From the NCBI GenBank assembly GCA_028023455.1, contig JAQFVV010013332.1, positions 90,992 through 154,991 of the forward strand: DNA of 64,000 bases, in the 5' to 3' direction. The notes beneath the pieces are model-generated. The model was not told the DNA's origin. It did not search any database and worked only from the letters and a program-made list of their open reading frames with translations. Shown one piece after another: positions 1-13,528 of the stretch. This stretch comes from Epiperipatus broadwayi (taxonomy: Eukaryota; Onychophora; Udeonychophora; Euonychophora; Peripatidae). The position numbers and the translations under genes are program-made. Position 1 is the first letter of the stretch. The number at the start of each line of letters is the position of its first letter.

Positions 1-640
1 GCCAAACTCAAAGAACTGATGAATGAAGAACAAATGAGCAAACAGCCAAATTGTAACCTATAAATTTTGATAAATAAATAAAAATATGACATAAGCCAAA
101 ATTATATGGTGTTAGTTAAACTCAATGGGTTTATAAAATATAAATGTCATATACAACAATAAAAAAAGATACATGGGCAAACAATAACAGTAAAATAGAA
201 TTAAAATATAAAGCAATATTATTAATAACTTAAGAGGAGAAGTTTTGTACAAATACAAGACTCTTGATACTACAAGTTTATGTCACTGAGGATACATTTA
301 AAATCCTTCTATTACAAAAATCTACTACCATTAGTATCTTTCTTATCTATCTCTAAAATATCTCATTGCTATGATCAGATTAAACATTATGTGTAATTTT
401 AAAATATGTAAATGTTCTTTAAAAATTTTGCCACAAAAGATTATAATCTTTGAAAATAGGTTTTTCTTTAGAAAAATAATTTAAATAATATAGTTCATAA
501 AATAATTAGTACATCTCAGGGTAAAATGATTGATTTTAATTATAAAATAAATTTTTTTCTAATTCTTAAGATCTATTCAACATAGTATGAAATCTAATAA
601 ACAAGTAAGATATATACTTACACCTAAATTTATGTTTTAT
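1..640. other. AT-rich non-coding sequence, nothing recognised
   Basis: No open frame of note, no repeat structure and no RNA motif was seen. The stretch is AT-rich throughout. Confidence 0.6.
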
Positions 641-659
641 CATCATCATCATCATCATC

Positions 660-750
<91 letters not shown>

Positions 751-760
751 TGATGATGAT
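641..760. repeat. Compound (CAT)n-(AAT)n-(GAT)n microsatellite
   Basis: About seven CAT units run into roughly thirty AAT units and end in four TGA/GAT units. The outer CAT and GAT blocks make the ends complementary, so the tract could fold on itself. Open frames here on both strands (poly-His/Asn, poly-Ile) are products of the repeat and not genes. Confidence 0.97.
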
Positions 761-3700
761 AAACAAGACATGATCTCTTAATTTAGAATAAGATAAATAA
801 TAAGCTCTAAGATGACAATCAGATATTAAGGATGGGTAAAGGATTTTATAGTCATTCTAAATACCATAGAATAAATCTACTAAATATCTTTTAAATTTGT
901 GTTAATTATTTTCATAATCTAAATTTATTATGGAATAATAAATAAGGTCTTTTATATTTATGAAAAATAAATTTAAAATAAATAAGTAAATATCTTTTAA
1001 TAAGCAAACTACTTTAACTGAAGAAATCTCAAATAATATTATGCACTTATAAATATTTATTAAGCAAAATGCATCTTTCTTAAATGTAATTCTAATACTT
1101 AAATATAATTCAACAAAGTGACTCATATTAATTTCAAAGTTCATCTGTTCTTACAACAAATTCTTAAGATAATTTATATTTTCATTATTATTTAGATTTC
1201 TGGTTAGCAAATGGATGATGTGGAAAAATAACCATAAAAAATTTCTCAAAAATAAAAACATATATTTATTTTTAAAAAATAACAAGTCACAAATATAATT
1301 CATCCTTCAAGCTCTCAAAACGAAGAGCTTTCACAAACATTACTTTCTTTCAAAAATATTAGAAGGTTAAAATTACAAGTGGATTTATGAAAAATAAATG
1401 AAATTTGAATAAGTAAAAATAAATATTATATTACTTTAAATTCTCAAAAGTTCTAGTATATTAAAGAATTAGTAGTATATTTTTCATGAATATTTTATTT
1501 TTATGAATAATTAATAGTACTTAAAATACAAGCTTACCAATCCAGTGACAAAGAAGTCATAAAAGAGATAGTATATTATCTATTTATGCTTAAGGTATAA
1601 TTTAAAATGTTGAGGTTAATTTATTATTTATATCCTAATACAGAAAAATGTAAATACAAAACCTACACACTAACAATATCTACTTCACATCTAAATAAGG
1701 CAAGGCTACTACAAGAGGTATGGATGGTATTTCTCAATATCTTGGTTAAACAATTATAATTATAAGGAAAAGTCATGATAAAATATTAAATATGCTTTAC
1801 AAAATACATTTTCAACAACAAACTAAATCCATATTAAGTTGTTGGAATAAAGACAAAGTAAAAGTAAACTGGATAGCTCATAAATAAGTGCACCTACCTT
1901 TGAGAACAATAATAAAATGATGTAGGACTGACACTAGTCAAGAAATGATGAGAATACATATCAGGGATAAAATAATAAATAGAGTTATCTTATTAAAACA
2001 TTATATGCTTTCAATTCAGTTTAAAAATCATATAAAGTATCTCAACAAGCTATAGAGAGAATCTAAGCAAAATTTTAAGAATACTAGCAAAGTAAGCAGT
2101 CCTAAATAAAGAGACAGACAAATATACATTCTAAGCAAAAATACTACGATTTATGGATATGAAAGATAATAAATAATTAATGTTAAACATAGTTAAAATT
2201 AGGCAATAAACAAGAATGGCATAAAATAATAGAAACATATATATATATATATTGTGCCCTTTTGTATGGGTCTTCATAAATTGTTGTATCCATCTAATTA
2301 AAAAATTTTAAATTTAAGATGTATTTGGTTATATGATTTTATTTTTTTATAACAATCTTTTAAAAATGTAATTAAAGTAATTCATATTTTATATTAAAAT
2401 TTCTATGTTTGAGAGAAATTTAATGGGAATGATAATAGTATTGTTGGAAAACTGCCATAGAATATCATTAATAAATTTAATAAATAAATTTTAAAGTTAA
2501 AGTTTTAAAAGACAATTAAAATTAAATCATATATTTATTTTGATAAAAATTAATATTTAATAAATAATATAAATATTTTAATTATTAGTAATACATGATA
2601 AAGAATTAATTTGATTTTAATAATATCAATTATTATTTTAAAAGCTTTATATATATTATTTATTTTAAAAATATTTATTTTTAAAAAAATGTATTTTAGT
2701 TTATTTTTAGATTATTACAAGCTTTGTAGCTTTAAAAAACATTTAATTAAAATACTACACATCTTGGTATTTTAGTAAAGTTAAAGCTATTCTAAAAATT
2801 TTTATAAAATTTATAAATATTATTTTCTATCTGAAATAAAAATAAAGATAATTAATGTGAAATATTAAATCTATTTTAAAATATTTTAAAAACATAACGA
2901 ATAAAAATAGACTTAGTTTGTTTATAAAAATAATCTTATAAAAGTTAAACAAATTAAGTAAGAAAGAATATTTTAAAAAATGTTTAATGGAAATAAATAA
3001 ATGAAAGATTATTTAAGAATTTAATAAGATAAATAATAAATATTAAAATCATTATTTATTTTTAATTTCTGTAAATAGTAAATAAGCTAGCAAGTCAATT
3101 TTTAATTCACCAATCAAGTGGGAGTTTTTTCCTATAAAACCAAGGTTCAATTGTTAGGAGGGATTTGATTGAATTTTTAAAGTAAAGAGTGTATTAAAAA
3201 TAGCTAGTGATTATGACGTCTAAAATCGTTTTTTTTAAAATTATTAGAGAGTATTTTTAAAATATTTATAAAAGTTACCGATAATATAGTGTTAATTTAT
3301 TAGTTCCCTATTATCGTTTCCTACTAACTCATTTACTATCAAATAATCATGAAGACATCTATGAGGATAAAATATATTGGAATTTTATACTGAAAATTTA
3401 ACAAACTGGATTGACTAGAGAGTTATTAGATGTAACAGTATATTGGACTTTATATTTTAAAAGCTATGTGTTGATTTTTATAAATCAGATATTAAAGCAT
3501 GAGAAATACTTTATGAACAAGTATTTGTAAAGTATAATTTAAATATATTTGGTAAGATATAATATGAACAGTAATTATATAAATATTTTTTTAATCTTTA
3601 TGTTTAAAAGACTAAATTTTATAGTTTTATAAGGCAAATAAATCGGAAGTTAATTGGAAGAAATACTTATAATAAAAAATTATTTATTATTAAAGTCTAA

Positions 3701-6199
3701 ACCTGGTCTATAGAAGACTTTAAAAGTAATCTTACCTAAATATCTGTTCAATCCAAATCAGATAAGTGGATATCCAAATCTAATCAATTAAAATAATTAA
3801 ACAAAAACTTATAAATTATAAACTAATTTTAAAATAATAACTTTAAAATAATTTCCTATAAAGAAGAGAATATGACCTATAAACTATTTTAATTTTATTT
3901 GTTATGGTGGAACTACTAGATTTTATTTTATTTTATTTTAAAAAAAAAGAACGTTTTATTTTTCATAAAACTTTTAAAGAACAGTGATGTACCGAAAAGG
4001 AAGTAATTTTAGGAAAATTGTGCTAGAAAAAGAACAATAACAACATGAAAACACTTGGATTAGTAATTTTTTTTTATTAACTAACATAATTTTCTTATTA
4101 TTTTTATTAAAGATAGGAAAGGTACTTTAATTTTTAAAAAATAACTAAATACTATATTTTATAAAGTTTATTTTATTATACAACATAATATTTTAAAGAA
4201 TATTTTGAGTGTAATGTGAAATTATTTGTAAAACTGAATCCTGGAGGAATTTGTATTGTATTAGTTTATTTATGAAAAATTAATAATGTATATTTAGTAT
4301 TTACTTTTTTTTTGATCAACAAATTTATATGTATTGATGAATGTATTAATATTTAAATAATATAACGACAAGACTAATAATAGGTTTATTTTGTATTTAA
4401 ATTGATGATAAATTTAATACAAATAATATGATATCTAGAAATAATTATATGATTCTTTCTGAATGAATTTTAATGTTTCAATATTAGAAATTAGATTTAT
4501 TATACTAGTGTAAGTTATTTATTTATTTTTTTAAAGTTAGTAAGAAGTATATAAGGTCTATATTTTATTTTATTTTTATTAGATGAGTTACGTTAATTTT
4601 ACATAGAAATTTATATTTTATTGAAGGCTTATGTAAATAGATGATGAGGTATAGGAGAGTTGATCTTATTATTTTTTTTTAAAGGTCATTTGTTTTAAAA
4701 TTAAATAGGGTTGAAATGACTTTTAGGTAGTAGTTTTATAAAGGAATAGAATAATAAGTAAGAAAAGAATTTAAAAGGAAGAATCATAGAATTTATTTAT
4801 ATAATACTTTTAAAGTTGAATTATTGATGATTTTAAATATTATTTTTAAAAGACATATACGATGCTATTTTAATAAGACGTAGTATGAATTATATCGATG
4901 AAATAAACAGTGATAGTCAATAATTGTTATTATACTACAAATTATGTTTATACATTAATTAATATTTGTACTGATAATAAATGTAAACACCTTATACATT
5001 ATAATATAATAATAGTAGGACTTATGTGAAATAGCATTTTAATTATTAAAGTTTGTTTATTTACATACATGCTACATGAATAATATCTTACATAAAATCT
5101 TTTCTTATATTAATTGATAATAAGTAATGTTTATGTAAATTAAAGTCATAAACTTAATTGAATTTTATTAATAAAACATTTTCTGAAATGTATAAATTAT
5201 CTACTTATAGTTATGAATAATAAAGTGTAAAAATCTGTATTATTATTTTTCTTATTTTTTATTTTTGTTCATTTGAAATAGTAAATAAATTATTGTAAAG
5301 TTATGTAAATAATTTGTTAGTTGTTTAAAAGTGTTGAATTCATTATTTTACACCACAGCATTTGACAACAGATAGTTTGAATGTACATAATATTTGCACA
5401 ATATGAATTTATTATTTTATTATTTGAGAAAGAAATACAATATTTTCATAATATGATTTATAGAAATTGATTGACATTAACATATGATATTACAATGGTC
5501 ATAAAATAATTATAATGCACAATATAAAAGTATAAGATTATTTATTGCCACAAATTGTTGAATTATAAGATTTTGGTCTATTTTAAAAATTAAGATACTA
5601 CATGGAAACGAAAGACATGTATATGATTTATTTATTTTCTTAATGATTAAAAGTATAACCCAATAGATAAGATTAAGATATACCCTAAAGATTATTATTG
5701 TTAGTGATTATTATTAGAATAAGTTAGGTGTATTTAGGTTTGATATTAAATCCCTTATCATTCCTATCTACATGAATTATTATTACTTTAAGATAATTAG
5801 AAGAACCTGAGATCATTTTAATTATATTTCCTTAACAATAGATTGAGATTTATTTATCTATTATTATTAAAGATAGTTCATTTATAAAAGTCATAAGAAT
5901 GCTGTAGAGTTAGGAATGAGATAATGAAGAAGTAATAGTATTCTTATGCCATTGAGACAGTGTCTTGGAGAGACATTGACTCAATGTAAATCTGATTACC
6001 AATTGTAACTTCACTTCACAGTCTCATGATTTTAATTAAATACTTATTTAATTAGTACATTATATTGAACTATATTAATCTGATAAGTTATAATATTATA
6101 AAAATATATTAAAGATAATTGTACATATTTTAGCCGAGCATAATGATTTGATTGAGCTAGTCATATTTTAAATTATATCATATATCGAGAAGTGAGGGT

Positions 6200-6202
<3 letters not shown>
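761..6202. other. AT-rich intergenic DNA
   Basis: More than 5 kb with no frame that looks coding and no transposon protein signature. Only short AT runs and poly-A/poly-T stretches were noticed. One short open frame near 902-1144 on the minus strand has low-complexity composition and no recognisable motif. Confidence 0.6.

Positions 6203-6246
<44 letters not shown>
6203..6246. repeat. (AT)n microsatellite
   Basis: About 22 uninterrupted AT units. It lies directly upstream of the two-unit tandem repeat that starts at 6262. Confidence 0.97.
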
Positions 6247-6248
<2 letters not shown>

Positions 6249-6261
6249 TGCATTAAGCATG

Positions 6262-6412
6262 ATATACCTTTTATAAAAAAAGATAATTCATATAAAAAAG
6301 GGAACACATAATATTTTAAAATATGCAAATATTACAATAATATACCTTTTATAAATAAATAATTCATATGAAAAAGGGAGCACATAATATTTTAAAACAT
6401 GTAAATACCATA
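6262..6412. repeat. Two-copy tandem repeat, period about 78 bp
   Basis: Two consecutive units both contain ATATACCTTTTATAAA, then AATTCATAT, AAAAAGGG and CACATAATATTTTAAAA. They begin near 6262 and 6340, differ at only a few positions, and contain no open frame. Confidence 0.85.
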
Positions 6413-8864
6413 CATTGATATTGTGAGAACTTTAATCAACAATTATTACTAAAATATCATGTAAAATTTCATAAGATAATATACATCTGAAATAAAAAAA
6501 ATTGTATGCAAATTATAAACACAAATAAAACATTAACCCTTTTACCATGTAGTATAATTAAAATAAAATAAAGTCATTTCATCTTCTGTTCTATCAATTA
6601 ACCATTAAATAGGAATGAGAACAATCTATTAGTCAATAAATTTATGTGAACAATCAATACACAAGTGTAACATAAAAGCACATTACAGTTATTGTTAAGT
6701 AAAATTCAATAAATTATGCTAGCAAAATATTGTCATTCATTGAACACATTTCAATGGATTTAAATAATGATAAATATTCATTAAGTTGCAATAAAAATTT
6801 TCTTTGTACTTGAAATTAGGTGTTCAATACTTAATCCTTTAAGAGTGTTTTATTAAGTAGTAATAATAAAAGAGTATTCAGCAGGAGAAATAGTTCTTTT
6901 CCAATACCACATTTTAAAGACATAGTGGTGGTTTATCCAGTAACTCTTAGAAAGAGAGTATACAGGCTTTCACAATTAATAACACAGTCAAAAATCATTT
7001 AAAGTCAATTCAAATATAATATTTTCAAAATTATTCTATATCTTTCATAATAATGTAACTGGATTATTTTAATATTTTACAATATTTATTAAAAAATTGT
7101 CTATGATGTGTTTTCCCTGGATACAAGAAATTGTATTTCTTATCTCCTGGTAGATCTAAATATAATGAACAAATTTATTTTTATGCTGACATAAAATAAT
7201 TTATATTTTTATTAACATAATAGCACAGATCTTGTCTATTTAAACAGTACATTATTAATGAAGTCAAATATTTTCTTCTTGTAGATATGAGAATGATTTT
7301 GTAGTCAACAGATAAAATAATCATCATAATAAAATAAGTTTTTATTAAATGAAATTCAAAGTTTTTTACACAAAGTAAATTAATTTCAGATATTTTACAT
7401 AAATGAGTATTCTCAGAAAAACTAAGATAAAGTTGTTCAATACTTTTGAAACATTATTGTTATTGCTGAGAAGAGTTTCAAACATTTTACAGCAAACCTA
7501 AATATGAAACAGATGTTTAAATATGTTTTGAGATTAATAACAGTTAATACATCCTCATTGTGATAATAATAATGTTTTTCAAAATGTTCTGATGGATGAA
7601 GTTTAAATATTAATATTTTAAACATTGTGACAGCTAATTTTACCAAATAAGACTGGCTGAAATGAAGATTTTTTTGCTCCTTGAAGTCCTATTTAAATGT
7701 TGTGCTTAGAAAATTTAAGTTATAGCCTAATATTGTTTTAAGCTAAATAAAATTACACTTGTTAATTAGACACTGCACTTTAGAAATATGAATGCAACAA
7801 GTAGACATTATTACCTGATTGTGTGTGCAGGTGCCAATTTCACCCATTTTTATAGCTTGGGTCACATGACCATTTTAAAACACAGAGTATTGGAACTTAA
7901 ATCTATGCCCCTTCCCTTTATTGATTCAAAACCACACTCTACTAAAACTAAGAAAGGTTACTAATCAAAACTTTAAATTTGAACTTATAAAATAAATTAA
8001 GTACACTGTCTAGACAATAAATTTAAATATATTTATTATTACATTAATTATTTACAAATCCAAACTTTAGAATAAAATAAAATATTATATATATGAAATT
8101 TAAATTGTTTAAATAAAATCAATATTACCCATAATAATTATTACATTCATGTGCTATTAATTTTTATCTATATAAGTTGCTAAGAATATAAATTTATATT
8201 GTATTTTTAAAATTAGACATTAATTATACTTTAAAATAAATAAATGTTAAAAAATATATTACATTCATCCATTCATTCATACATTCATTTATCTATTATT
8301 TTAAATCCTGTTGTTTATAGTTATTAGTTTTATTATAACATTTTATAAGAGACTAAATTAAAAATACTACAGGATAATGTTTAATACTAAAATTAAAATT
8401 TAATAAAAACATTATGAACTTAATTTAATTATTAGTTAATCTAAATATAGGGTTTGAACTCAATTTTTAATTCTAAAATTAGTATTATCTTTTTAAAACA
8501 TTTTAATGGTTAAATCTTGACTACATTAACACTATTAACTTTGAAAAAGTATTATTAATTATTTTAAACTATCAATTATTAAAAATTTAAATACTTTGGT
8601 GTAGCAAGCACTATTTAAGATTAAAGCGTTTATAAATCAAGCTGTCAACATTTTTTTACAGCTATAAAATTTACAAATATACTGCTATAGTAACTTTTTA
8701 TGTACAAAATCATAGTACTATAAAACACTAACAAAAATCTATTTAATATAAAATCAAAATATATAAAACTATTTTTTTAGACATTTTGGCATAAGACAAG
8801 CTTCAAACAAAGCAAAAGCTAACAATATATATACTAAATACAAGTATATTTTACATATCTGATG
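6413..8864. other. AT-rich intergenic DNA with a short (CATT)n tract
   Basis: No gene or element was recognised. A CATTCATTCATACATTC tract sits near 8265-8295. The open frame at 7437-7646 on the minus strand has no recognisable domain. A somewhat less AT-rich patch at 7820-7960 holds nothing I can name. Confidence 0.55.
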
Positions 8865-9235
8865 TCTAGGTGTAACATAGGGGATTTGAACACAGACTTT
8901 CAAGCTCTCTTAAGTCATCTACTCTATCCCATACAACCAATACACAAGACCTCACACATATTGAAAAGATAAATGATCTCCAATATAAATATTTTGATCT
9001 GAACCAGCACTCATCATTTGATCCAAATCATCATCTTCCACAAAACCATATAATCAGAGCTTGATTTATATTATGAGAGCAAATCTTCACACTTTATTGG
9101 ACAGAATTTAATCTACTCCACCTTCCAAGTCTTCAGCCATCCATACCATTGAAAATATGATGATAGCTCTGGTTATATTTTGAATGGTATGAATGGCTGA
9201 AGAATAGGATGGCAGAATACAAAGAAGCCAGTTCA
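8865..9235 (-). mobile_element. SINE-like family A, copy 1 (tRNA-like head, decayed hammerhead)
   Basis: This matches the sequences at 15690-15905 and 16040-16230. On the minus strand it contains a decayed hammerhead core and then, at about 8950-8880, a tRNA-like segment whose B-box-like motif reads GTTCAAATCC. The same segment in the other copies is the part most alike. The far end (9131-9205) has a short inverted repeat around CTTCAGCCATCCATACCATT. No protein is encoded. A SINE origin is inferred from the B-box-like motif and from dispersion; element ends are approximate. Confidence 0.6.
8980..9020 (-). ncRNA. Hammerhead-like core, family A copy 1 (decayed)
   Basis: Read on the minus strand, this aligns with the better copies at 15809-15851 and 16072-16113. 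The CUGAUGA core has become AUGAUGA, stem II keeps GUGCUG on one side but its partner strand has decayed, and the GAAA core is CAAAA. It is unlikely to cleave; it is included as a relic of the same motif. Confidence 0.4.
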
Positions 9236-9240
9236 TTAAA

Positions 9241-10165
9241 GTGTAAATATTTAATAATGCATGTTAGCTTGTTATATATTTTAAATATCTATGCTTTTTA
9301 TATGTTAATAAGATGTGATGCTTTTTATATGTTAAAAATATGTGGGCTTCTTGTGTAACCATATGTTAATGCATGTTAGCTTTTTATATTTTAAAAATAT
9401 TTTTTGTCACTTTTAATTGAAATTGGACCAGATTTTTAAATTATTTACATTTTCGCTTTTTTTATGCGATCTCAGATCTATTTATATATATATACCTTTG
9501 ATTGATCTTTTTATATTTTACAAAAATGAGGCTTACAATTTATAAATTAAAGTGTTAATTTTGTCACCTGCATGATTTAATAATGCATGTTAGCTTTTTA
9601 TATATTTTAAATATCTATGCTTTTTATATGTTAATAATAGGTGATGCTTTTTATATGTAAAAATTATGTAAATTTTTTTTGTAACATGTTAGCTTTTTAT
9701 ATTTTAAAATTTTTTTGTCACTTTTAATTGGTATTGGACCAGATTTTTAAATTATTTATGTTTTGGCTTTTTTTTATGCGCTCTCAGATCTATATGTGTT
9801 GATTTTAATTAATAGTATAGTCACATGATGCGAGTTCTAAATTGTTTACATTTTGGCTTTTTTACTATTATGTGATCTCAGATCTATTTTGTATAGTTTT
9901 GCTTAACCATATTTCTATGTGTGTTGCTTTTAATTGATATTATAGTCACGTGACATGAGTTCTAAATCTTTTATATTTTGGCATTTTTTATTATGCAATC
10001 TCAGATCTATTTTGCAAAGTTTTGCTTGATGAGATTTCTAATTTTTTTACATTTTGGCTTTTTTTCAAATAGTTATGTGCCCCAATTTGTAAATATTTTA
10101 TGTTTCGGCTTTTTTTTTCCAAATTAGTCACATGACCTGAGTTCTAAATTTTTTGCATTTTCATG
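9241..10165. repeat. Degenerate tandem repeat array (about 325-bp and 125-bp units)
   Basis: A unit beginning AATGCATGTTAGCTT occurs at 9256 and again at 9581 (spacing about 325 bp). Both units share two blocks of TATGCTTTTTATATGTTA, then TTGGACCAGATTTTTAAAT and ATCTCAGATCTAT. From about 9795 shorter units of roughly 125 bp follow. They share GTCACATGA or GTCACGTGA, GAGTTCTAAAT, TTTACATTTTGGCTTTTTT and TCTCAGATCTATTTT, and decay towards 10160. No coding potential. A minisatellite or the remains of a repeated transposon end are both possible. Confidence 0.8.
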
Positions 10166-11060
10166 TACTTTTTTATCACTTACATGTGTTAGATGATGTT
10201 TTTGGTCATTGATAAAATTCAAAATGGTGGAGATCACAGGCTAAAATAGAACCAAAACATCTTTGTATAAGTTAAATTACTGTGTCCTTAGTCCATAAAC
10301 AGAGCTGGCTTGAGAGTAGTACAATGGTACAAAATCTCACATTTATCAAGCCCTGACCCTGCATAATCTACATTTTTAATGAAATCAAAAAATAAAACAA
10401 TTTATGACATGTTAAATAAAACTATATTATTCTATTCTTTTTGCCAATTTTTTTTTTTAAATTTATGGGCCATACAATGAAAATTACATGTACTTGTAGA
10501 AGCATATTTTTATGCAGTAATGCAGATTTTCCAGATACTTGCAAAATATACATCTAAATGTTTAGTGATGCTCTAGTGATGCCAATATGAAGGAAGTGTA
10601 GGTCAAAAACAATTTTCTTTGTTAATATTTTTATTTATTGAAGCAAAATTTGCAAAAAAATAAAGTACTAGTTGATTAGACACAAATGCTGCTTGATGAC
10701 ATTATTGATGTGCTAAAACACATAAAAATGCCTCTTGGTGCAGCCCAAAGTTTATGGCCTATAGAACACTGATGTTCATATTAGCTGTTGCGGGATTATA
10801 TTGTGCTGCACACAAATATTATAGCCTGCTGATGAGCTTCATGATACTATACAAATGCACACATTTCACAGATTGCTATTGTATCATGTGAAGGTGTATG
10901 GAATTCAACTGATCATAACTTTTGTAATCTGCATTCACAGTAATGATCTTACACCCTAGCTGACATAGTGTTACATACTAATAATTGTAAGCCCATCACC
11001 ATGCTTCCCTACACAGCTTGGAAGGTGAAAAAATTGCAAAAGTGTAGGGACAAGCACAAT
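10166..11060. other. Unassigned sequence, slightly less AT-rich
   Basis: No long open frame. Parts near 10320-10440 vaguely resemble the repeats at 11150-11640 (a 'CCCTGACCCTGCATA' block), so this may be an older extension of that repeat. Confidence 0.4.
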
Positions 11061-11099
11061 TTCATAGAATTCATGCAAAAAGGCATGTTTGCATGAGAA

Positions 11100-11640
11100 C
11101 AGCTATGAGACAAATTAGATGGCTGAGATTGCACATTGTTGTAGAAATCAAAAGATTGTTTTGATCAGACTATCGGTCCCTGGCCCTGCATATTTATAAT
11201 ATAATTTAAAAATGTAAATATTCAATTTCAGAAAAATGTAATTCTTATGTCTTATAAAATAATGTTGGTTCTTAAATTGTTTACAAATACTTTGCAGAAT
11301 GTTGGCCCATAGTGTTTATAATAGAGTCTTTTTCAGATAAAGATAAGCTATAAGACTACTAAAATTGCACGTTGTTTTGGAAAATCATAATGTTGATTTG
11401 ATCAGAGTAATGCATCTTTTGGATGTTCCTTTGGATTGGCAAAACCATCAGACCCTGTCTTGCACATTTCAGCACACATGCACTGACATTTACAATGTAA
11501 TTTAAAACTGTAAGTATTCCATATTAGAAAATAATGTTGGTTTGTAAATTGTTTAAAACAAGTTTGAAAAATGTCAACATGCATTGAAATGTATAATGTA
11601 ATTTAAAAATGTAATTATTCCATTTTAAGGTAACTTTTCT
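11100..11640. repeat. Degenerate direct repeats, spacing about 240 bp
   Basis: Blocks recur in the same order. These include ATTGCAC[A/G]TTGTT, TTGATCAGA, a 'CCCTG.CTTGCA' or 'CCCTGGCCCTGCA' block, and AATGTAATTTAAAAATGTAA followed by ATTCCAT or ATTCAAT. They appear at about 11130-11260, 11360-11530 and partly at 11585-11630. The open frame at 11402-11584 on the minus strand lies inside the repeat and has no recognisable domain. The adjoining Penelope remnant suggests an element flank, but that is inference. Confidence 0.55.
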
Positions 11641-12240
11641 CTTACTAACTTTTTGTATATTTCTGTTTAATATGGAATAGACAACGAATACAATCTTTGT
11701 ATTGATATCTTTCTTTTATATCCTATTTTAACAGAATCATTCTCTACTTTTAATTTTGCTCACATGCCTCTTTTTTATCTACTGTAAGCTATTGTTTTAA
11801 CTTAAATCTCTTTAAAACCCATACTTTTTGACACCATGGTTGATATGACTTTGAATCAATTACACTTCTAATTTTCCTATCTTTAATATAGTGCTTACCA
11901 CGATTTCAGTCATCATTCCTCTTTTTGCAAAAACATATTAATACTTCCATCCATTTATCTCTTTCTCCACTGTAAACTTAATTTTATATTTATTATTATT
12001 CAATTCACTATAAACCTTACCAATACTTCTACTATTTCCAATAACATGTATATCATCTACATATCTATAATATTCTATAATTCCATTATTCTTTATAAAC
12101 ACATCTATTATACTTTCCTCTAAAGTACTTACAACCACTGATGGTAATATCTCATTTCTCAAATACCTCATAACCTATCCCTTTTCTATACACCAAAATT
12201 TTTCATTATATTTAAAATACAAAACCCCAACAACCATTAA
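11640..12240 (-). pseudogene. Penelope-like element reverse transcriptase fragment, decayed
   Basis: The minus strand at 12171-11938 encodes 77 residues with the polymerase active-site box YRYVDDI, preceded by MRYLRNEILPS and followed by KIKFTVEKE. This order is typical of PLE reverse transcriptases (established family knowledge). The active-site Asp pair lies near 12050-12070. The frame stops just where the usual 'FLDV' block would follow. Further along, towards 11640, other frames keep short stretches such as SLSIPY that fit the PLE region before the endonuclease, with stops and frameshifts between. The fingers upstream and the GIY-YIG domain downstream are missing. A non-functional fragment; the alternative, a telomerase-like or LTR polymerase, fits the flanking motifs less well. 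Confidence 0.75.
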
Positions 12241-13151
12241 TCATGTTTCATAAATAATATATACAATGAAGTTTAAAATATTTCAAGGTCAGTAATATGT
12301 TTAGAATATTAATAACTTAATTGATAAAAATAATATTCTTAAATAATTTCAAAGTTATAGACAGATTTAAATTTGGGAAAAAAATAACATCTAATATAGA
12401 TCGATAAAATTTAATTTTCTGGTAGACATATTAAAATCATTTGATATAGATAGGTGGAAATAGTTAATATATTAAATTAAAATTTAAACTTTAATCTTAA
12501 TTACTGTTACAAAATTTAATTGTCATTATATTGATAAGCTATTATTTATTTATTATACCTTCATTTGAATAATGTTTTATATATATATAAGAGCAGCTCG
12601 TTTTATTTAATTAATAAAATTAATTATCCAATATTTGTAATTAGATTACAAAAGGTAGTATATAATTTTAAGAGGTGATTAGTAAGGTGAAGATAGAAAA
12701 AATAATAATTGAAATAAATATTTAGTTTTTATTTTAAAAAAAAACGACATATATGAAGATTACTTTGACAAAATGTTTTATTTTACTGACAATTTGTTAT
12801 TGATGATATATATTAATTAAATATTGATTTTAATTTAAGGTTTAAAGTGGAGTACATCAATGTTTCATTCTTAATCTATATATACATTTTTTAGTAATCT
12901 TCATTTATTAAATGAATTTAATTTCAAACTCAGAGTAGTTTCATAGTGCTCAGTGTAGTTTTTCTAAATTAAGCTATGTTTCAATCTTAAGGTAAACCGA
13001 AGAATGTTTTTTTTTTACCTTCAAAGTTTTTAAAAAATACAATTATTTTTTTTATGTATAAAGATAAAGATAGTATTTTAGTGCATTATAATTTCATCAT
13101 TTTTCTAATTATTCCAAGATAAAAAGAGTGATAGTATTATATATATATATG
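12241..13151. other. AT-rich intergenic DNA
   Basis: No gene, repeat family or RNA motif recognised. A short (AT)n run lies just before the foldback element that starts at 13152. Confidence 0.5.
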
Positions 13152-13390
13152 AAAAGAAAGTTACTGTTATACAAACCATTATACAATTACAAATATCCAG
13201 TAACGCCCTCTGTATTTCAATATTTAACATCGTTTAGCATACAACCTTAAAGTGGTATCATTTTAAGGTTTGCTATTATTGAGATATAGATCTTTAAACA
13301 GAGGGCATTACTGGATATTTGTAATTGTATAATGGTTTGTATATTTTCTATAATTATTTCAGTTAGTGTTAACAGTAGCTTTCTTTTCAT
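13152..13390. mobile_element. Foldback/MITE with nested inverted repeats, copy 1
   Basis: Inner arms of about 42 bp begin ACAAACCATTATACAATTAC at 13171 and end as the reverse complement near 13341, with CGCCCTCTG facing CAGAGGGC inside. A second, outer pair (GAAAAGAAAGTTACTGTTA near 13152 and its near reverse complement near 13368-13390) brackets the inner element, so one insertion sits inside another palindrome or the element has compound ends. The centre holds a short hairpin, AACCTTAAAGTGG facing its complement. There is no coding capacity. A non-autonomous DNA element is the best reading; the superfamily is unknown. Confidence 0.75.
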
Positions 13391-13528
13391 TTATAGTTTG
13401 GGAGGAGTTTAAAGATTAAAATCTAATGTTTAGTTTGTCTTTAATAACTTTGTAAACTTGTTAGTTTATTAGCAAAATTTAAGATCGTTTGCTTATTTAA
13501 AATTTCATGCTCTGTGTTTGAGGTGGTC

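Noticed and set aside
587-781. Open frame with poly-His and poly-Asn on the plus strand, poly-Ile on the minus
   Set aside because: It is the translation of the CAT/AAT microsatellite; no unique sequence supports a protein.
6530-6560. TTAACCCTTTTACC, like a piggyBac end
   Set aside because: No matching right end with TTAA within about 1 kb and no homology to the 747-bp family.
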